Shown here: positions 11,901 through 23,720 of the stretch, in pieces
Layout: the number at the start of each line of letters is the position of its first letter
How positions within the stretch are numbered: position 1 is the first letter of the stretch
Assembly (NCBI GenBank): GCA_036925085.1
Contig: JAUPFP010000013.1
Span: 4,660,155 to 4,724,154 of the forward strand
From: Brachycybe producta
Taxonomy: Eukaryota > Arthropoda > Diplopoda > Playtdesmida > Andrognathidae
Length of the DNA: 64,000 nt
Direction of reading: 5' to 3'
Notes under the pieces: model-generated
What the model saw: the letters and a program-made list of their open reading frames with translations, nothing else
The model's database searches: none
What the model was told of the DNA's origin: nothing
Translations under genes and position numbers: made by a program

Positions 11901-13247
11901 CCGGTTTCTTTTGATGACGGAGCCGTGATCGTTAAACAGGGTGACGCAGGAGATGATTTCTTTATCATCTCCGAAGTAAGTTATTGCAAAGAGTGTTCAC
12001 TTTTCTTTTTATCTCATTCTCGTCATTTGTGATCTGTGTCTTCTGTTTGTTTTCTCCGAAGGGAACTGCGATTGTGATGCAGCAGAGGTCTGAAAACGAA
12101 TCTGCAATTGAAGTTGGACGACTAGGTCCATCGGATTATTTCGGTTAGTTCGTTTTTGTTAGCTTTTAGAAACTTAACATCACGCCATCACGCCTTGTTT
12201 CTTGTTAGACACTTTGAATTGAAAATACTTTTGTTTCATTGAAACTATATGAGTAATAAGAAGAGAATCAGATAAAACAATTTACAAATGACTTATTTCG
12301 AATGCGTTCGACTACAAAATGGGCCGATTTTCAAACTGTTGGAATTGGTTGTCATAAAATGTTTGTTGTAAAAACTATTTTGAAAGATACTTGCAATTGT
12401 TTGAGGTGGTTTTAAAGTGTATTCTAACTGTGAACACAGATTATTGGTTTTTAAAGATGAGTGTCCACTTGGTCGGTGACTCTGCACGGTTATGCATGTG
12501 AATGAATGGAGCCCCGTCCATTAGGCGAAGAGCCGAGAAGTGCGGCGTGGCACTGCTCTGGAAAAAAGTCTGGAACTTCTTTAAAGCTGAGTGTCCACTA
12601 GTTCGGTGACTCGGTGCGCCGTGCCACAAAGCGTCATCTACCTAATGGGACGCTCAGCTTAAAGGATCGAAATTAAGAAATAATTGAAAGTATTTTAGAA
12701 ACTGGGAGGGTGGGTCAATCACGAAAGGGTAATTTCATGTGTCCGTGTGTCATCTTTTAAAATAAGATTTTTATGTCAGTTTTAAAGTGTCCCCATTTGT
12801 TTAAGCAGACATTTTTTTTAAATTTTGTCTGTAAAAAGTATTTTGAAAGATATCAGCGTGGTTTAAAGACTAGAATAGTAGCTGAATCGCATAAGACATA
12901 CATCATGCTCTTATCTATTTAAATGAGCTTTTTTATGGCTGTTTTACAAATAGCCCAATTTTAATATACTTTGAAGTTTTCTCCTTAAAGAATCGGGATG
13001 TGCCTTTTACGGTCCTATGATGAATTTAACGTTGAGAATGTTCGATTTCTTTTTTTTTTTATTTTGTGTTTTAGGTGAGATAGCTCTTCTTTTAGATCGT
13101 CCGAGAGCGGCTACCGTGATTGCATCGGGATCTCTGAAATGTGTGAAGTTGGATCGTGCTCGATTCGAGCGTGTTTTGGGACCGTGTTCGGACATATTGA
13201 AGCGGAACATTACTCAGTACAACAGTTATGTATCACTGTCCGTTTAA
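8999..13247 (+). CDS. PRKAR1A: cAMP-dependent protein kinase type I regulatory subunit
   Basis: Binds and inhibits PKA catalytic subunits in the cytoplasm and releases them on cAMP binding. Exons: 8999-9163, 10151-10315, 10380-10471, 10553-10661, 11397-11495, 11574-11633, 11724-11784, 11854-11975, 12062-12143, 13075-13247; 375 residues, against about 381 in mammals. Residues 8-55 form the dimerisation/docking domain. The inhibitor sequence RRGAFSAE (90-97) has Ala at the phospho-site, so it is a type I pseudosubstrate. Domain A phosphate-binding cassette is [19 protein letters not shown] with Glu196 and Arg205; domain B is [16 protein letters not shown] with Glu320 and Arg329; all cAMP-contact residues are present. 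The C-terminus NSYVSLSV is nearly identical to mammalian. The vertebrate 1A/1B split postdates most invertebrates, so the symbol is by similarity only. Intron 5 (78 bases) is a multiple of three with no stop. Promoter has two CREs. Confidence 0.97.
9500..9960 (+). repeat. Degenerate tandem repeat in PKA intron 1
   Basis: About ten diverged units of roughly 40 bases, each with GTTTTCTAGTCTGAAATGA followed by CGAATACGG-like sequence. No coding potential. Confidence 0.6.
10690..11388. repeat. Palindromic repeat family A, two copies (PKA intron 4)
   Basis: A left arm at about 10730-10800 and a fuller copy about 11050-11388 with AGAAACTAGAACGGTAGCAG on the left and GCCCTTCTAGTTTCTAAAAC on the right. 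The right end reads TTTACACTGTAAAATCACCTTAA, the outer end also seen at other copies. It lies right before the exon 5 acceptor. Confidence 0.75.
12455..12659. mobile_element. Nested or partial TIR element in PKA intron 9
   Basis: AAAGATGAGTGTCCACTTGG (12455) and AAAGCTGAGTGTCCACTAG (about 12581) are direct repeats; the element ends with GGGACGCTCAGCTTAAAGG, the inverse of the latter. Looks like one short MITE beside or inside a relative. Confidence 0.55.
12660..12992. repeat. Palindromic repeat family A copy (PKA intron 9)
   Basis: Contains AGAAACTGGGAGGGTGGGTCA, AAAATAAGATTTTTATG and the central AAAAAGTATTTTGAAAGATATC of the family, diverged. Confidence 0.65.
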
Positions 13248-13520
13248 AGACCCGTTGGCAGCTGGTTGTTTGTTTTCCCTTTTTTTTCTGGTTCCTTTTT
13301 GTTTTTCTTCTTGCTCACCCCTCACACCCCCCTTTTTCCTCCTTTTTTTTCCGAATCTCTTATTTTCCTCGAACTTTTGGTTTTGGTCATTTCAACTATC
13401 TTAAGTGAAGAAAGAGCGGTTAGACTTAGGCCATTTTGCGCTGCGAAATCTGTCTCGCGCAACTTCTTGTCGTCATAAGTGGAGAGTGAAAGCTGGTTTT
13501 TTTTTTTTTGTAACCTCTTA

Positions 13521-13721
13521 GGGCGTTTACAGACGAGCGACTTTTAGTGATCCTGAGAATAACTGCAAAATGTCGTCGGCTTGTAGCCAAAACTGACATC
13601 TCGAATGGACTTTATAGAACCACTATTTGTAGTTCATTCAATTAAACAAGTACTAGGACCACTGAGAGTCTATTCGAGTGGTTGGTTTCGAACCCTAAAA
13701 ATCGCTTGTTTGTAAACGCCC
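13521..13721. mobile_element. MITE, 201 bp, TTA target duplication (family H1)
   Basis: TIRs GGGCGTTTACAGACGAGCG (13521) and its inverse CGCTTGTTTGTAAACGCCC ending 13721, flanked by TTA at 13518-13520 and 13722-13724. Related copies at 32437 and 33640. PIF/Harbinger-like. Confidence 0.85.
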
Positions 13722-14464
13722 TTATTGGTTTATTTTTATTTCTTTAGTAGCTAACGATCAGCTAAAATACATTTTCTCAAATGGTGTTTTGGTTGTTTTT
13801 ATCGATCGAAGTTTTAACTAAGGGTTCTCGATGTTTTACTTTTTTTTTTCGATTCGTTACTTTTGGATTCTCTTGTTTTTTTGTATGTTGATCATGGTAA
13901 TTTGGTAAACTTTGTTGTTTGTCGTTAGACGTTACGTGCCGTACCCTTTTGAACAACTAGACACACACTTTAGAATTAAAATGCTGTTTAGGTTTAGGTT
14001 TGGGTTTTGTTTTGAGTTAGAAGGAAGCATACCGGGACATGTCGGTCAAAATTATTATCTTTCTGAGAACTTTTATTTTAGTTTTGAAACTAGTCATAAA
14101 TTTGAAAGTGTTATGTTTTTTTTAGTTTTTAATTGATCGAAGCTGCCCGCTGCATCTACCCTCTTTGCACGCTTTCTCAATTTGTTAAACAGTAACGTCG
14201 TTTTAGAAAATGACGTTGTAGAAGAAAAAATTTGACAACAATTTTTTTTTTGTTTGAAACCATGATTCCGATAATCTTAATACCACCTCCGTTTAGATTG
14301 AATGTAACTTTTGTGGCCACAAAACCAAGGGGCAAATGTAAAATAATACAGAACCTTTGTTCGAACTCATGAGGTAACCATGTACTTTATGATAAAAATG
14401 GAGTAGCGTTAATTTCTTAACTCGGATGAAATCAGTCTGTAGGTAGGTAGGTAACCATGATTTA

Positions 14465-14780
14465 AGCCGCGAATAGACCAGGCTTACGAACCGCTCTAGA
14501 AGAGTTCACAAACAGAACCCGATTTAGACTGGAGCTGCCAGCGAACCGTTTGACAGTTCGCTCTCTAGGCGGTACATAAATAGGTTGGCTCTCGAACATC
14601 TGCCGAACAGAGAGCCCAGTCTATATGCGAGTGAGCTCGTCTCGCCAGTTGATATTTATTACAAACAAAACATCTTTATCGTTTGGTAGCGTCTTTACGA
14701 ACCAAAACTCTCCAGAGTTCATGTTCACCATGTGAACGCCCGAGCGGTTTGCAAACATCGAATTTTGGTCTAAACGCGCC
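14465..14780. mobile_element. MITE, 316 bp, TTA target duplication
   Basis: Ends AGCCGCGAATAGACCAGGC and TTTTGGTCTAAACGCGCC are inverted partners with mismatches; an ACCGCT motif is shared further in. TTA flanks at 14462-14464 and 14781-14783. GC-richer than its surroundings. Confidence 0.75.
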
Positions 14781-15159
14781 TTAAGATGTCGCCCAAATAA
14801 GTTTCAACTTGGAGGAGCCAACATTTCGGGACTTAGCTTTTGATCTAACTTAAAGTTTGATTTTTTCAGTAATATTTATTGCTTTACTTTTACTCTTCTA
14901 GTTTCAGAAGCTAAGTACCACCTCAATCTTAGGTACACACCTAAACCTTGTTGAAACATTTTCTCTTGATTTCATCTGATTGTTATGGCATAGTCACAAT
15001 TGTGAATATTAAAGCCAGGTTAATCCATTTTCAAGTAAGATATCAACTGTGGCTCACCCTCTATACCTTATACATTGTGGCATTTAACTAATATTGAATT
15101 TGCTGTCAAAGTTGCAATCACATTGGCTGATATTTACTGCAAGATTTTAATGTTATGTT

Positions 15160-15720
15160 TTCTTGAATAAAATTTGATATTTGTCAATGCGATAATACGC
15201 TTGCAAGACTTGTAATGGTTTCTTATACACTTGAATTTGGAAAATTACTTGGCAAACAGCCAAGAAGGCGGCTGAAGGCCTATGACAAAGGGACCCGAAT
15301 CCAAATGCTTGCAGAAAAACGCTAATCTTGGTTTGTGCTAGATTATTAACCACATTTCGTTCATTTTTTGTAGTAAATCTAGCATGAAGTTTTCTTCTAC
15401 ATTTTGCACGAAGGTTTCTCGTACATTTGAATTTGAAAAAATTACTACGCAAGTACCCAAGAAGGCCTGTGGCAGAGGGATAGGACTTCAATGGCTTATT
15501 GTAGTAAATGTTGCATTACGTTTTCTGTTTCTTGCATTAAAGTTTTTTTTTGCACATTTGTATTTGAAAGATCACTCTGCAAGCAATCAAAAAAGCCTGT
15601 GGCAAAGGGGCATGGGTTCACTTGTTTGCAGAAAAATGCCGATCTGTGATCTTTTTTTTTCTTAAGAAATTGAGATTTTCTGCAACATTTGACTCGTTAT
15701 TGGAAGTAAATCTTGCATTA
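15160..15720 (+). repeat. Tandem repeat, about 150-bp unit, three diverged copies
   Basis: Shared blocks: TTGCATTAAAGTTTT-type, ACATTTGAATTTGAAA, then GCAAGTACCCAAGAAGGCC and TGTGGCAAAGGG, recurring near 15230, 15420 and 15560 with a partial fourth at about 15675. Not coding. Confidence 0.65.
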
Positions 15721-16957
15721 AAAATAGTCAGTGTGATCGCCACTTAAAGCATTAGTTTGCAATGTGTCCCTTTATTTGATTTATTAACAATTCAAATTGC
15801 TATCTGATTTATTTCTTTTACCTCCCTTTGTATTTTCTTTTTTAAATGCAGCTAAAATATCTGCATTATTTTTTTTTTGTTTTGTTTTGATGCACGATGC
15901 CGGTCGTTGTGGTCATCTTATTATGTTTTTTTTTGACCTTATTTTTAGTGATAGGATTTAGATTAGCCTCACACACACACTGTATACATTACATAAAGTA
16001 CAATATCAGTATATAAACAAGTGTGTATGATTTTTTTCTGCGACACTGAGGTAGACTTATTCTCCTCCTGGTTTTTGGAAGGCTTTAAATTTAAAAATGC
16101 CGAAAAACTTTTATTATTAAATATTATTATTGTTTATATGACTGAAATAGGCCATATTTGTAAGCATTTTAGTTTTGAAAAACAATCACCGTTGTGTTAT
16201 TTTCCTCTCTCCTAATTTTAACATTTGAATTTAGTTTAAATTTTTCGTATTAATTTCTAAAAAAAATATATATATATTTTATTTGTAATGTGTGTTTGTA
16301 TATTATTTATCGATTTTGTTTCTTATCAAAAAACTGTTTTAATAGATTTTCTTTGTCGTTCAGTATATACAACAACCGTTTATTTTTCTGTCTCGACTAT
16401 TTTATTGATGTCGAATACAGAGAAAAAGAGAGAAAAAAAAGTGTTGTTCTGATGATTACTTTATTTAATAACACAGAAAACTGATCATAGTTTTAAAATT
16501 TTGTTTTAATAGTTTTGACTATAGTGTGTAATCTGATTTTTTTCAGATCGAAAATATCGAGAAGTAAAATCCGATTTCTTAGCAAAGATTGAAAAAAAAA
16601 AAAAGAAACGAATGGCATAATCAAATTTTGCAGAGTTTATTAGTTTAAAAAAAAACCGTTTTGATTTTTATGTTGTGAACAAAAAATTTTAAGTTTATTC
16701 TTTTTGGTGAAATAAAAAGAAAATTATAGGCTAGTTGAGCAGCATCTTTTATTGAATAGATATTTTTATGTTGTGAAAACTCCAATAAACACACCTTTGT
16801 AAACGTTTGTAATATTTGAGAATATGTTTACCATTATCGGTAGGTAATGGGTAAGGTGTGGTATACTTATATTTATTTAATAATTGAATATTTGTTGTCA
16901 TAAGTTATCTGAACTTTTCACCTAGAAATTAACCTTCATAAGTTTCTTATTAACATC

Positions 16958-17050
16958 ATGAGTTAAATGAATTCAAATTAAATGTGTTTATTTAAAAATA
17001 AGAAATTTGGCATTTGAAAGAGGACAAGCGCCCTGTTGCCCAGTATCTGT
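16958..17050 (+). repeat. Dispersed repeat fragment shared with 54195 and 63059
   Basis: CATGAGTTAAATGAATTCAA at 16958 recurs at 63059; the next part, AATAAGAAATTTGGC with GAAAGAGGACAA, recurs at about 54200. Suggests one element family with three partial copies. Confidence 0.5.
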
Positions 17051-17146
17051 GGGACGCCCATGGACTTGGCCAATACTGCATGTTATTTTATGCCAGTAAT
17101 TTTGGTTATGGAATCACTTTTGAAAATTCAATTTTCAATGACATTT

Positions 17147-17577
17147 AAAGCAGCCCACAGACCTGCAACATGGTTGCCAACTTATGTTGCAAACAGTGTT
17201 GAAAGTCTGTGGGATGGTTGAAGTTGCAATTTCAGGTTGCACCAATGGTTGCAGTGAAATCAAAAAGTTTAGATTTTTTGTGTGAGGAGCCTAATGTTGG
17301 CAACACTGTTGCGCCATCTGTAGTGGGGTTGGCAACTTGGTTGGAAACATTAGTATATAGCATAGAACGTTTTTTTTTACTTATTTTTATACCTGAGTAG
17401 TATGAAAATTTACAATTATACCAATAGCTAATTTAATTGTACACACAACAAACTACAGTAGATCTTCAAACAATGACTTCTATTTATATTCTGATGTTGC
17501 TGTAAAGGTTGCATTGTCTGTGGCAAACAAGTTTGCAACATGGTTGGCAACCAAGTTGCAGGTCTGTGGGCTGTTTT
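17147..17577. mobile_element. MITE, about 430 bp, with long TIRs
   Basis: Left end AAAGCAGCCCACAGACCTGC and right end GCAGGTCTGTGGGCTGTTTT are inverted partners; GGTTGCCAAC/GTTGGCAACC motifs repeat inside in both orientations. No coding frame. Confidence 0.75.
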
Positions 17578-17763
17578 AGTCAACTTTTACATATAATTTT
17601 TAAAATTATAATTATTTTCAAAATTCATTGTGGACTGCAAGATGGGAGTCGCAAGATCCGGTCTTCCACATGTTGTGCTGTCCTTGTCTAAGGAATAAGG
17701 AATAGATTTGGAATCGTTTTCTATACAGAGTAATTGGTCGCACTAAATCTAAACTGATTGTAA

Positions 17764-17914
17764 GGGTAGAATCACACATACTGAAAAAAAAAACATCAGA
17801 AAAATCTGAAGATTTCTATGGTCATTTGCACTGAAAGATGTATGACGTTTCTGCTAAAAAAAAAAAGAAGTGAAATTCCTTGGGATTTTATTATATGCGT
17901 GTGTGATTCTTGCC
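17764..17914. mobile_element. MITE of the GGG..AATCACACATAC family, copy 1
   Basis: Left end GGGTAGAATCACACATACTG preceded by TAA; right end GTGTGTGATTCTTGCC. A better preserved relative, 157 bp, sits at 56960. Confidence 0.6.
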
Positions 17915-18229
17915 AAAATATTCAGGTTTTTTTGGGACTGGTTGTTTTTAATCACTTTTTACGACCTTTTCTCTTATCAGAAAGACATGATTTTTTTTTT
18001 TTTTGATTTATAACATCCTGTAAATTTTATTAATTAATTTCTAAACGGTGCATTCGTATATTTATTACCTTGGAGACACCCTATTATATTTAACCTTCAT
18101 GCCAAGGTTAACAATTAATATTTTGATAATATAAAAATAATTTGAAGAAAAAAAGAACAAAAAGAAATAGCTGGTATTCCGGTGCCTTTTATATAATAAT
18201 TTAACCAAACTTTTATTTGATATTTAAAT

Positions 18230-21200
18230 TTAATTGGCATTTTTGTATATATAAAAGAAAAAGCAATATATATAAAATGCAAAAGGCAATGTACTGATCA
18301 AAACAATGAATTTAAATGAGAAACTGTATTCGGACAAACTTGTTGAAGTTTTGTATTCGTATCCTTCGTCTTGTAAACATGCAACTATTTCAGACAAATC
18401 ATTTGGTCGTGTCGGAATGTATCCAAGTTCACGAGTTGCTTTGGCATTGCTGAAATAATGTGTTGTCACCATTTTGGTTAGCTGTTCAGTGTAGACCATA
18501 AGTAATTAATGATTAGTTGTTGTAAAGAAAGTAGAAAAAGCAATAATAACGACACAATACCTCTGTTCTAGTCAATATCGTGGTAAATTCGATACATTCA
18601 TGAATAAATGTAGGCATCATTTCAACCAGATAAACTGAAATGATTACAAAATTATTACATTTTTTTATGTGAATTATGAATTTTCGTATATACAATAATA
18701 AACATAATTTTGTCACCTAAGAGCCATACAAAGAATACTGGAATTCTGTATTTGATGTTTGGATATCCAAGTTCTCTGGCCTAGAAATGCATGCAAATAT
18801 GGGTGAAATCGGAAAAAGTTAGAACCTATTCTTTTTTTAAAAAAAATTTCTTGAACAAGTTGCAGAAAAAAGCGGACAAGAACGATTTTTAATATCTAAA
18901 CTGGTTTAGTTAATTTTTTTAAAAAAATGCTACTAGATTATAACGAATAAAAAAAAATCACGTTAACCAAATTAAAACCAATCAGAAAATTCCCAGATAA
19001 TTAAATTAGACTCAACTCGTCAAACAAACTTTATGCTCTTTAGGAAAGATAAACGAAGCTGCAAGGTAGTTTTTTTAGAATTATTTTAAATTATATTCAA
19101 TATTCAATTTATCCTCCAGATGATGATTAATAATATTGTGCAATATCAAATATTGTACAATTTTATTGAGCGTCTAAGGGCAGCTTTAAACTTGAAAAAT
19201 AAACTTTTTATTACATCTTTTTTTTTAAAAAAAAAAGAGAATTTGTCAATATTTTCTTGTGTTTTTTTTATTTTTCTGCATCTATGTAAAATAAGAAAGA
19301 TTTGTTTTTGAATTTAGGCTCACTATGTTGACGTGGTATTCCCCATAGTTAATTGGTTTGCCATCACTGATAAAATAAGGATTTCCTCCCTGTTTATATG
19401 AATAATATTATCAACATTATTGTAAAAGACATTTATTACTTTTAAATGATTTTGATGTATTCGTACCACAATATCCCTTTTAGTTTTGTCCATTAATGCA
19501 TTTGATGCTAAAATATGACCCTTTACGGCGTTATGAATTAATATGTAGTCACCCACTGTATCTGTTGGCCAAAATCGTCCAATCAGTGTCCCACTTCGAT
19601 AATGGTTCTAATAAAAAAAAAAGAACACAGACATCTATTTTACATATTGTTTCTATAAAATAAAAGTCTTAAGCAAATTTTAAAAACTGCGTTTTTAAGA
19701 ACGTACTTTTGATTTTTACAACGTGTTTCAAAAATTATGTCTCAAAACACATTTTCAAAAATTTGTAAAAACTTTTTAGATCTTAAAATAAACAAAACTA
19801 GAAGTGCACCAAGCATCTCATGATGTGACGTTGTTCTTTGGGTCCTACAAGTCCAGCTAATCGTAAAGCACATGTGTGAAGATGTCCATTTCCATCAGAA
19901 ATTAATCTTCCATTTGATATTAAAATAAACTGTTCGGCTATGCTTTTTGTAAGAGAATAGTGATCTGTAAACTTTAAATAACAAAACATTTACAAATCAA
20001 TGAAAATGAAATTTATTGATAAATATAAAATAGGATGCAATTGAAAACTGAAGACTATTTCTTTATCTTGTAAAGAATCGATCTTTTTTAAATTTTAATT
20101 CTTAAATAAAATCGTATTTGATCTGCCTCTCGAACTCGATCTTCTTTTTATGGCCCTTTAAGAAGCAAAATCCAGAAAAAGTTGAAAGTGTTTTATAAAC
20201 TAGAAGCATTTTCATGTTGATATTTTTTTTAAAAAAAAAAATAAGCTTTTTTGTCAGTTTGAAAATGACCCAACTTTAAGCTGTCGATATATTTCGATTT
20301 TTGTCTATAAAAAGTTTATTTTGAAAGATTAACATGAAATTACCCGAAGTGATGGAGGTTAAGCTTCTAGTTTAACACACATTCGATTTTTTTTTCTTAT
20401 GGTTATATAGGTTATATGGTTATAAAATTTGTTTTATGTGGTAAATGACATTCTTGTGTGACAACTGTTGTTCCAATTAAAAATGTACCTTATGTAGAGG
20501 TGCATATGGTAGACTTTCATCTCCATTGCAAATTTCTTCCGATGCAAATACAACATTATGTGTGCTCGTGTAGACCAATGCTCGAACATTTTGAGAACAA
20601 CAAGCTGTTTATAGATTAGATAATTTTATTTTAGAATTTATTAATTTTTATATAAAGTCAGATTAAGAAAAAAAAATAAATTTCAAATGGTGTGTGTCAA
20701 ACCTTTGATTACATTTTTGGTGCCACCAACATTAATCTGTTCAATCTTTCTAGAAAATATTGGTAACTAAATATAGAAAATTGGTATCATTGTCAACAAT
20801 TTAAACATTACCAGGTAATTTAAACTTGAAACGAAATTCTAAAATACCTGATCCCGATTCGATAGACCAAAAGAGGCTGTGTGAATGACACAATCCACGC
20901 CTTTGAAAGCGGATTCCAAGTTTTCTAGATTTATGATGTCTCCCTTTTCAAAGAAATATTTATTTTGAATATTATTTACTTAAATTTATATATAATATTA
21001 TATAATAAATACGAGATGTGACCAATAAAAGCCAATAGTTTGCATAAAATGCGCAAAACGCATACTGAGAGTTAAACATCTTTTTTTTAGGGGGGGGGGG
21101 GGGATAGAATTACACCAATGATGCCATGTATGCAATAATAATTGCTTTAATCCAAAATAAAAGTACATAAAACTCACAAATGGCGTAATTTGGTTTACTT

Positions 21201-21405
21201 AATTAAGATTATACAAATATCTTTAGGTTTTCACCTGAATGTAAGTGAAGCCTTCAAGAGGATCCTCTTGTTTGAAATCCTTCCAGGCATTCAATGGTTT
21301 TAGTTTATCAAATAAGCGTACATTGTGCCCTTGTAATTTGAGCTCTTTACCAATGTGGTACCCTAAATATCCACAACCACCTGTTATGCAGTAGGACTTC
21401 TTCAT
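18230..21405 (-). CDS. SDR42E1: Short-chain dehydrogenase, SDR42E (3-beta-HSD-like) family
   Basis: NAD(P)-dependent oxidoreductase of the extended SDR class, related to 3-beta-hydroxysteroid dehydrogenase; substrate in this animal unknown. Ten minus-strand exons: 21405-21235, 20943-20848, 20766-20703, 20604-20489, 19971-19810, 19607-19467, 19389-19324, 18780-18717, 18634-18561, 18481-18230; 401 residues (human about 393). Rossmann motif TGGCGYLG at 8-15; catalytic YSLTK with Tyr154 and Lys158, preceded by TSTHNVVF; TCALRLAGLVGPKEQRH, YFISDGKPINYGEY, LTRTE and HYFSNAKATRELGY follow in family order. A hydrophobic Phe/Ile-rich stretch at about 372-397 is a C-terminal membrane anchor, as in SDR42E1, implying ER attachment. 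Start is the first Met before the nucleotide motif. SDR42E1 versus E2 cannot be decided here. Confidence 0.9.
20135..20400. repeat. Palindromic repeat family A copy (SDR42E intron 4)
   Basis: Left part GAAAGTGTTTTATAAACTAG, centre TCTATAAAAAGTTTATTTTG, right part AAGCTTCTAGTTTAACACAC. Sits between exons 4 and 5. Confidence 0.7.
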
Positions 21406-22552
21406 CTGAGTTTTTACCTTTTTTTAACTTTAGTTTTTTTTAAAATAAGTGTTGTTTTTAATGTCGATAATAAATGACATTAAAAATGAGAACAAATATA
21501 TGGGCTGTCGCGTTATTTAAGTATTTTGTTTGCTCTTTGATTGGTAATTGATGAAACTGATTTGCTCTTATCACACATAACATGTCGAGGTTACATACAC
21601 ATTTTGAATTGTAAGATCTATATGTATGTGAAATGAATTGAATAGAAATGGACAAAGTCTTTATTATGTCTGTTGTTGCCTTAGGTTAGGTTATTAATTG
21701 CCCTTAATTACCAACCAATAGTAATTACCTCGAGGTTGCGCCATGTTTAAATATGGACATAATTGTTTTTTAAAAAAATAGGTCGTGAAATAAATCTTTC
21801 ATTTATTTTATTATTTTATTATTTGTTGCACACTTCAAATTAGCATTTTTCATTACTTTTAAGTGTTTTTTTTTAAAAACATTTTTAAAAACAAATTAAG
21901 AAAGTGAAAAACAATAGCAAAGTTTTAAAGATTTTTTATTAAGTTTTGAGAAAAAAATAAATATGTTTAAATTTTTTTTAAGAAGTTCTGAGAAAAAATA
22001 AATGAAGTTTTTACCGATTTTGGTTCTTTCATAAAATACAATCATGCAGCCAGTCATTTATGTTAATTTTATGTATTTTATTGTCAAAAATATGTCGATT
22101 TACTGATATGAAAAAATTCAATTTTTAATATATAAATACATAATGTATAAGCCTATCTATACAGGACAGGTCAAAAGTCATAACCCATAGGCAATTTATT
22201 AAATATTTATTGTATGTTTCTGTGTATATTATACATCAGTATAGGCCTACATAAATAAATATACAGGCAAATTGCTTAGGGACGACATAGAAAATATAAT
22301 AAATAGAATTATATAATATAAAATATAATTACATAAATAATTAATATTATAATATATATATATTACTTAATTTAATTTGTTATATTATACTTTCTTCCTC
22401 TTTAACACTTATGAGCCGTTGTTGCATATTTTTATTTTAATTAATAATTATAATTAAATCATTTTTTTTTAAATATTTGTTTATAAAATGAAAACAAATT
22501 AATATTTGACTGTTTCCGTTGTTAACATTAGTATGAGAGATGGTTGACGTGT
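21406..22552. other. Upstream region of SDR42E-like gene
   Basis: The first part must hold the SDR42E promoter (minus strand). The rest is very AT-rich with short palindromic AT tracts at 22280-22400. No further gene seen. Confidence 0.5.
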
Positions 22553-22634
22553 GGTAGCGTGGCCGAGCGGTCTAAGGCGCTGGTTTAAGGCACCAGTCTC
22601 CTCGGAGGCGTGGGTTCGAATCCCACCGCTGCCA
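22553..22634 (+). tRNA. tRNA-Leu (anticodon AAG)
   Basis: 82 bases folding as a class II tRNA. Acceptor arms GGTAGCG and CGCTGCC pair, with discriminator A. Box A TGGCCGAGCGG and box B GGGTTCGAATC are intact. The anticodon stem CTGGT/ACCAG encloses loop TTAAGGC, so the anticodon is AAG (Leu, CUU). The variable arm TCTCCTCGGAGGC forms the long extra hairpin of tRNA-Leu. A run of T at 22635-22638 serves as the Pol III terminator. No intron; the encoded sequence ends at the discriminator A, so the terminal CCA is not encoded. Confidence 0.97.
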
Positions 22635-22639
22635 TTTTC

Positions 22640-23714
22640 TTTTCGTGTTTTTTTTCACTTAACTTTATTTTCTTAAACTTATTTGTATTTGTTGTTTGCT
22701 TAACTAATTTAATAGACATTTACGTTTTTCTTCTTCTACTGAATACTTTATCAGGTGACCTTGTAAAACCTGCAGCTCCTACAATCTATTGAGCCGAGTT
22801 CATATTGCTACAAAATCAGCCCCCCCCTACAAGAGTCATTACTTGTGCAGTAATTTACAATCCCGGTTAGTTCAACCGACAATTAAAAGATTTTTTCAAT
22901 CAAAAACACTTGTTAGAAACTAGAACTCTAGTTGACATATGATAATAACCAGACACCTGGCCTCTGACTGTCCTTTTTGATTAGAAAAAAGTTTAATTGA
23001 AGTTAGTGTAATGATGACGACCAGTTTATTACTTCATAATTGGCACTTAAGTGTTAGTTTGTTGTAATGTGTACTAGGATTTACAAAATAAAGATACCTT
23101 CAAGAATAATTATTATTATGCAACTAGTAATTGCATTGTTCTGATAATAAATTCAAATACACAAACGAAGTACAAAATATAATGATGTAAATTATAACAA
23201 CTTTATTGACTAGTCTAAAAAACCATTGCAATCTTATTTAGTACATATTTGTAACTCATGACCACATCCGATATATCCAAAAAATATAAATTTTTATCAA
23301 GAATATTAATATTATATAACAAATGAGGAGGTTTTTTTTTTTCAAAACACAAGAAGTCCAGTTACTCAAATTGTTTAGGATAGAAACCTTGAACTTGGAA
23401 GTGGCTTTTACTGTGGGTTTTTTCTACTTTGGGGGAAAAAAAAAAGATTACAGATATCGATTTAACTCTGATTAGCTGCAATCAAATAGGTTTGGTCAAA
23501 ATATGGACGTATGAAGTTTTGAAAAAAAAGAAGCTCCTCAAATATACTTATAAATTAAGTTTACAAAATATATATATTTTTCATGCAGTAATAATTAATA
23601 ATTCTGTGTATTACAAGGAATCATGGGGGAAAATATATATAGGTACGAGCGTAAGTTTATAAATTGGCATTCTTTTCATTTTTCTTCTGTTTTGTTTATT
23701 CTTTTTCAGGATTG
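22640..23714. other. Spacer between tRNA-Leu and SNX8 3' end
   Basis: AT-rich. A fragment TTAGAAACTAGAACTCTAG near 22914 looks like a family A arm. No gene recognised. Confidence 0.5.
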
Positions 23715-23720
23715 TTTATT
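23715..23720 (-). promoter_or_regulatory. AATAAA overlapping the SNX8 stop codon
   Basis: Minus strand reads TAATAAAC: the AATAAA hexamer overlaps the TAA stop (23721-23719). If used, the 3' UTR would be extremely short. Whether this or a later signal is used is not visible. Confidence 0.4.

Larger units (their letters stand above)
13248..18229. other. 3' flanks of PKA and SDR42E-like genes, repeat-rich
   Basis: Two convergent genes end at 13247 and 18230. The 5 kb between hold several MITEs and a tandem repeat (listed separately) and many AATAAA motifs (one at about 15166), so the PKA 3' UTR end cannot be fixed. No coding exon recognised. Confidence 0.6.

Noticed and set aside
15153-15491. 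112-codon minus-strand frame
   Set aside because: Falls in the three-copy tandem repeat; repeated words reflect the DNA repeat, not a protein domain.
21094-21107. G homopolymers here and at about 2832, 42757, 44754 and 63852
   Set aside because: Considered as G-quadruplex or regulatory sites, but single homopolymer runs of this kind are common in this DNA and prone to sequencing error.
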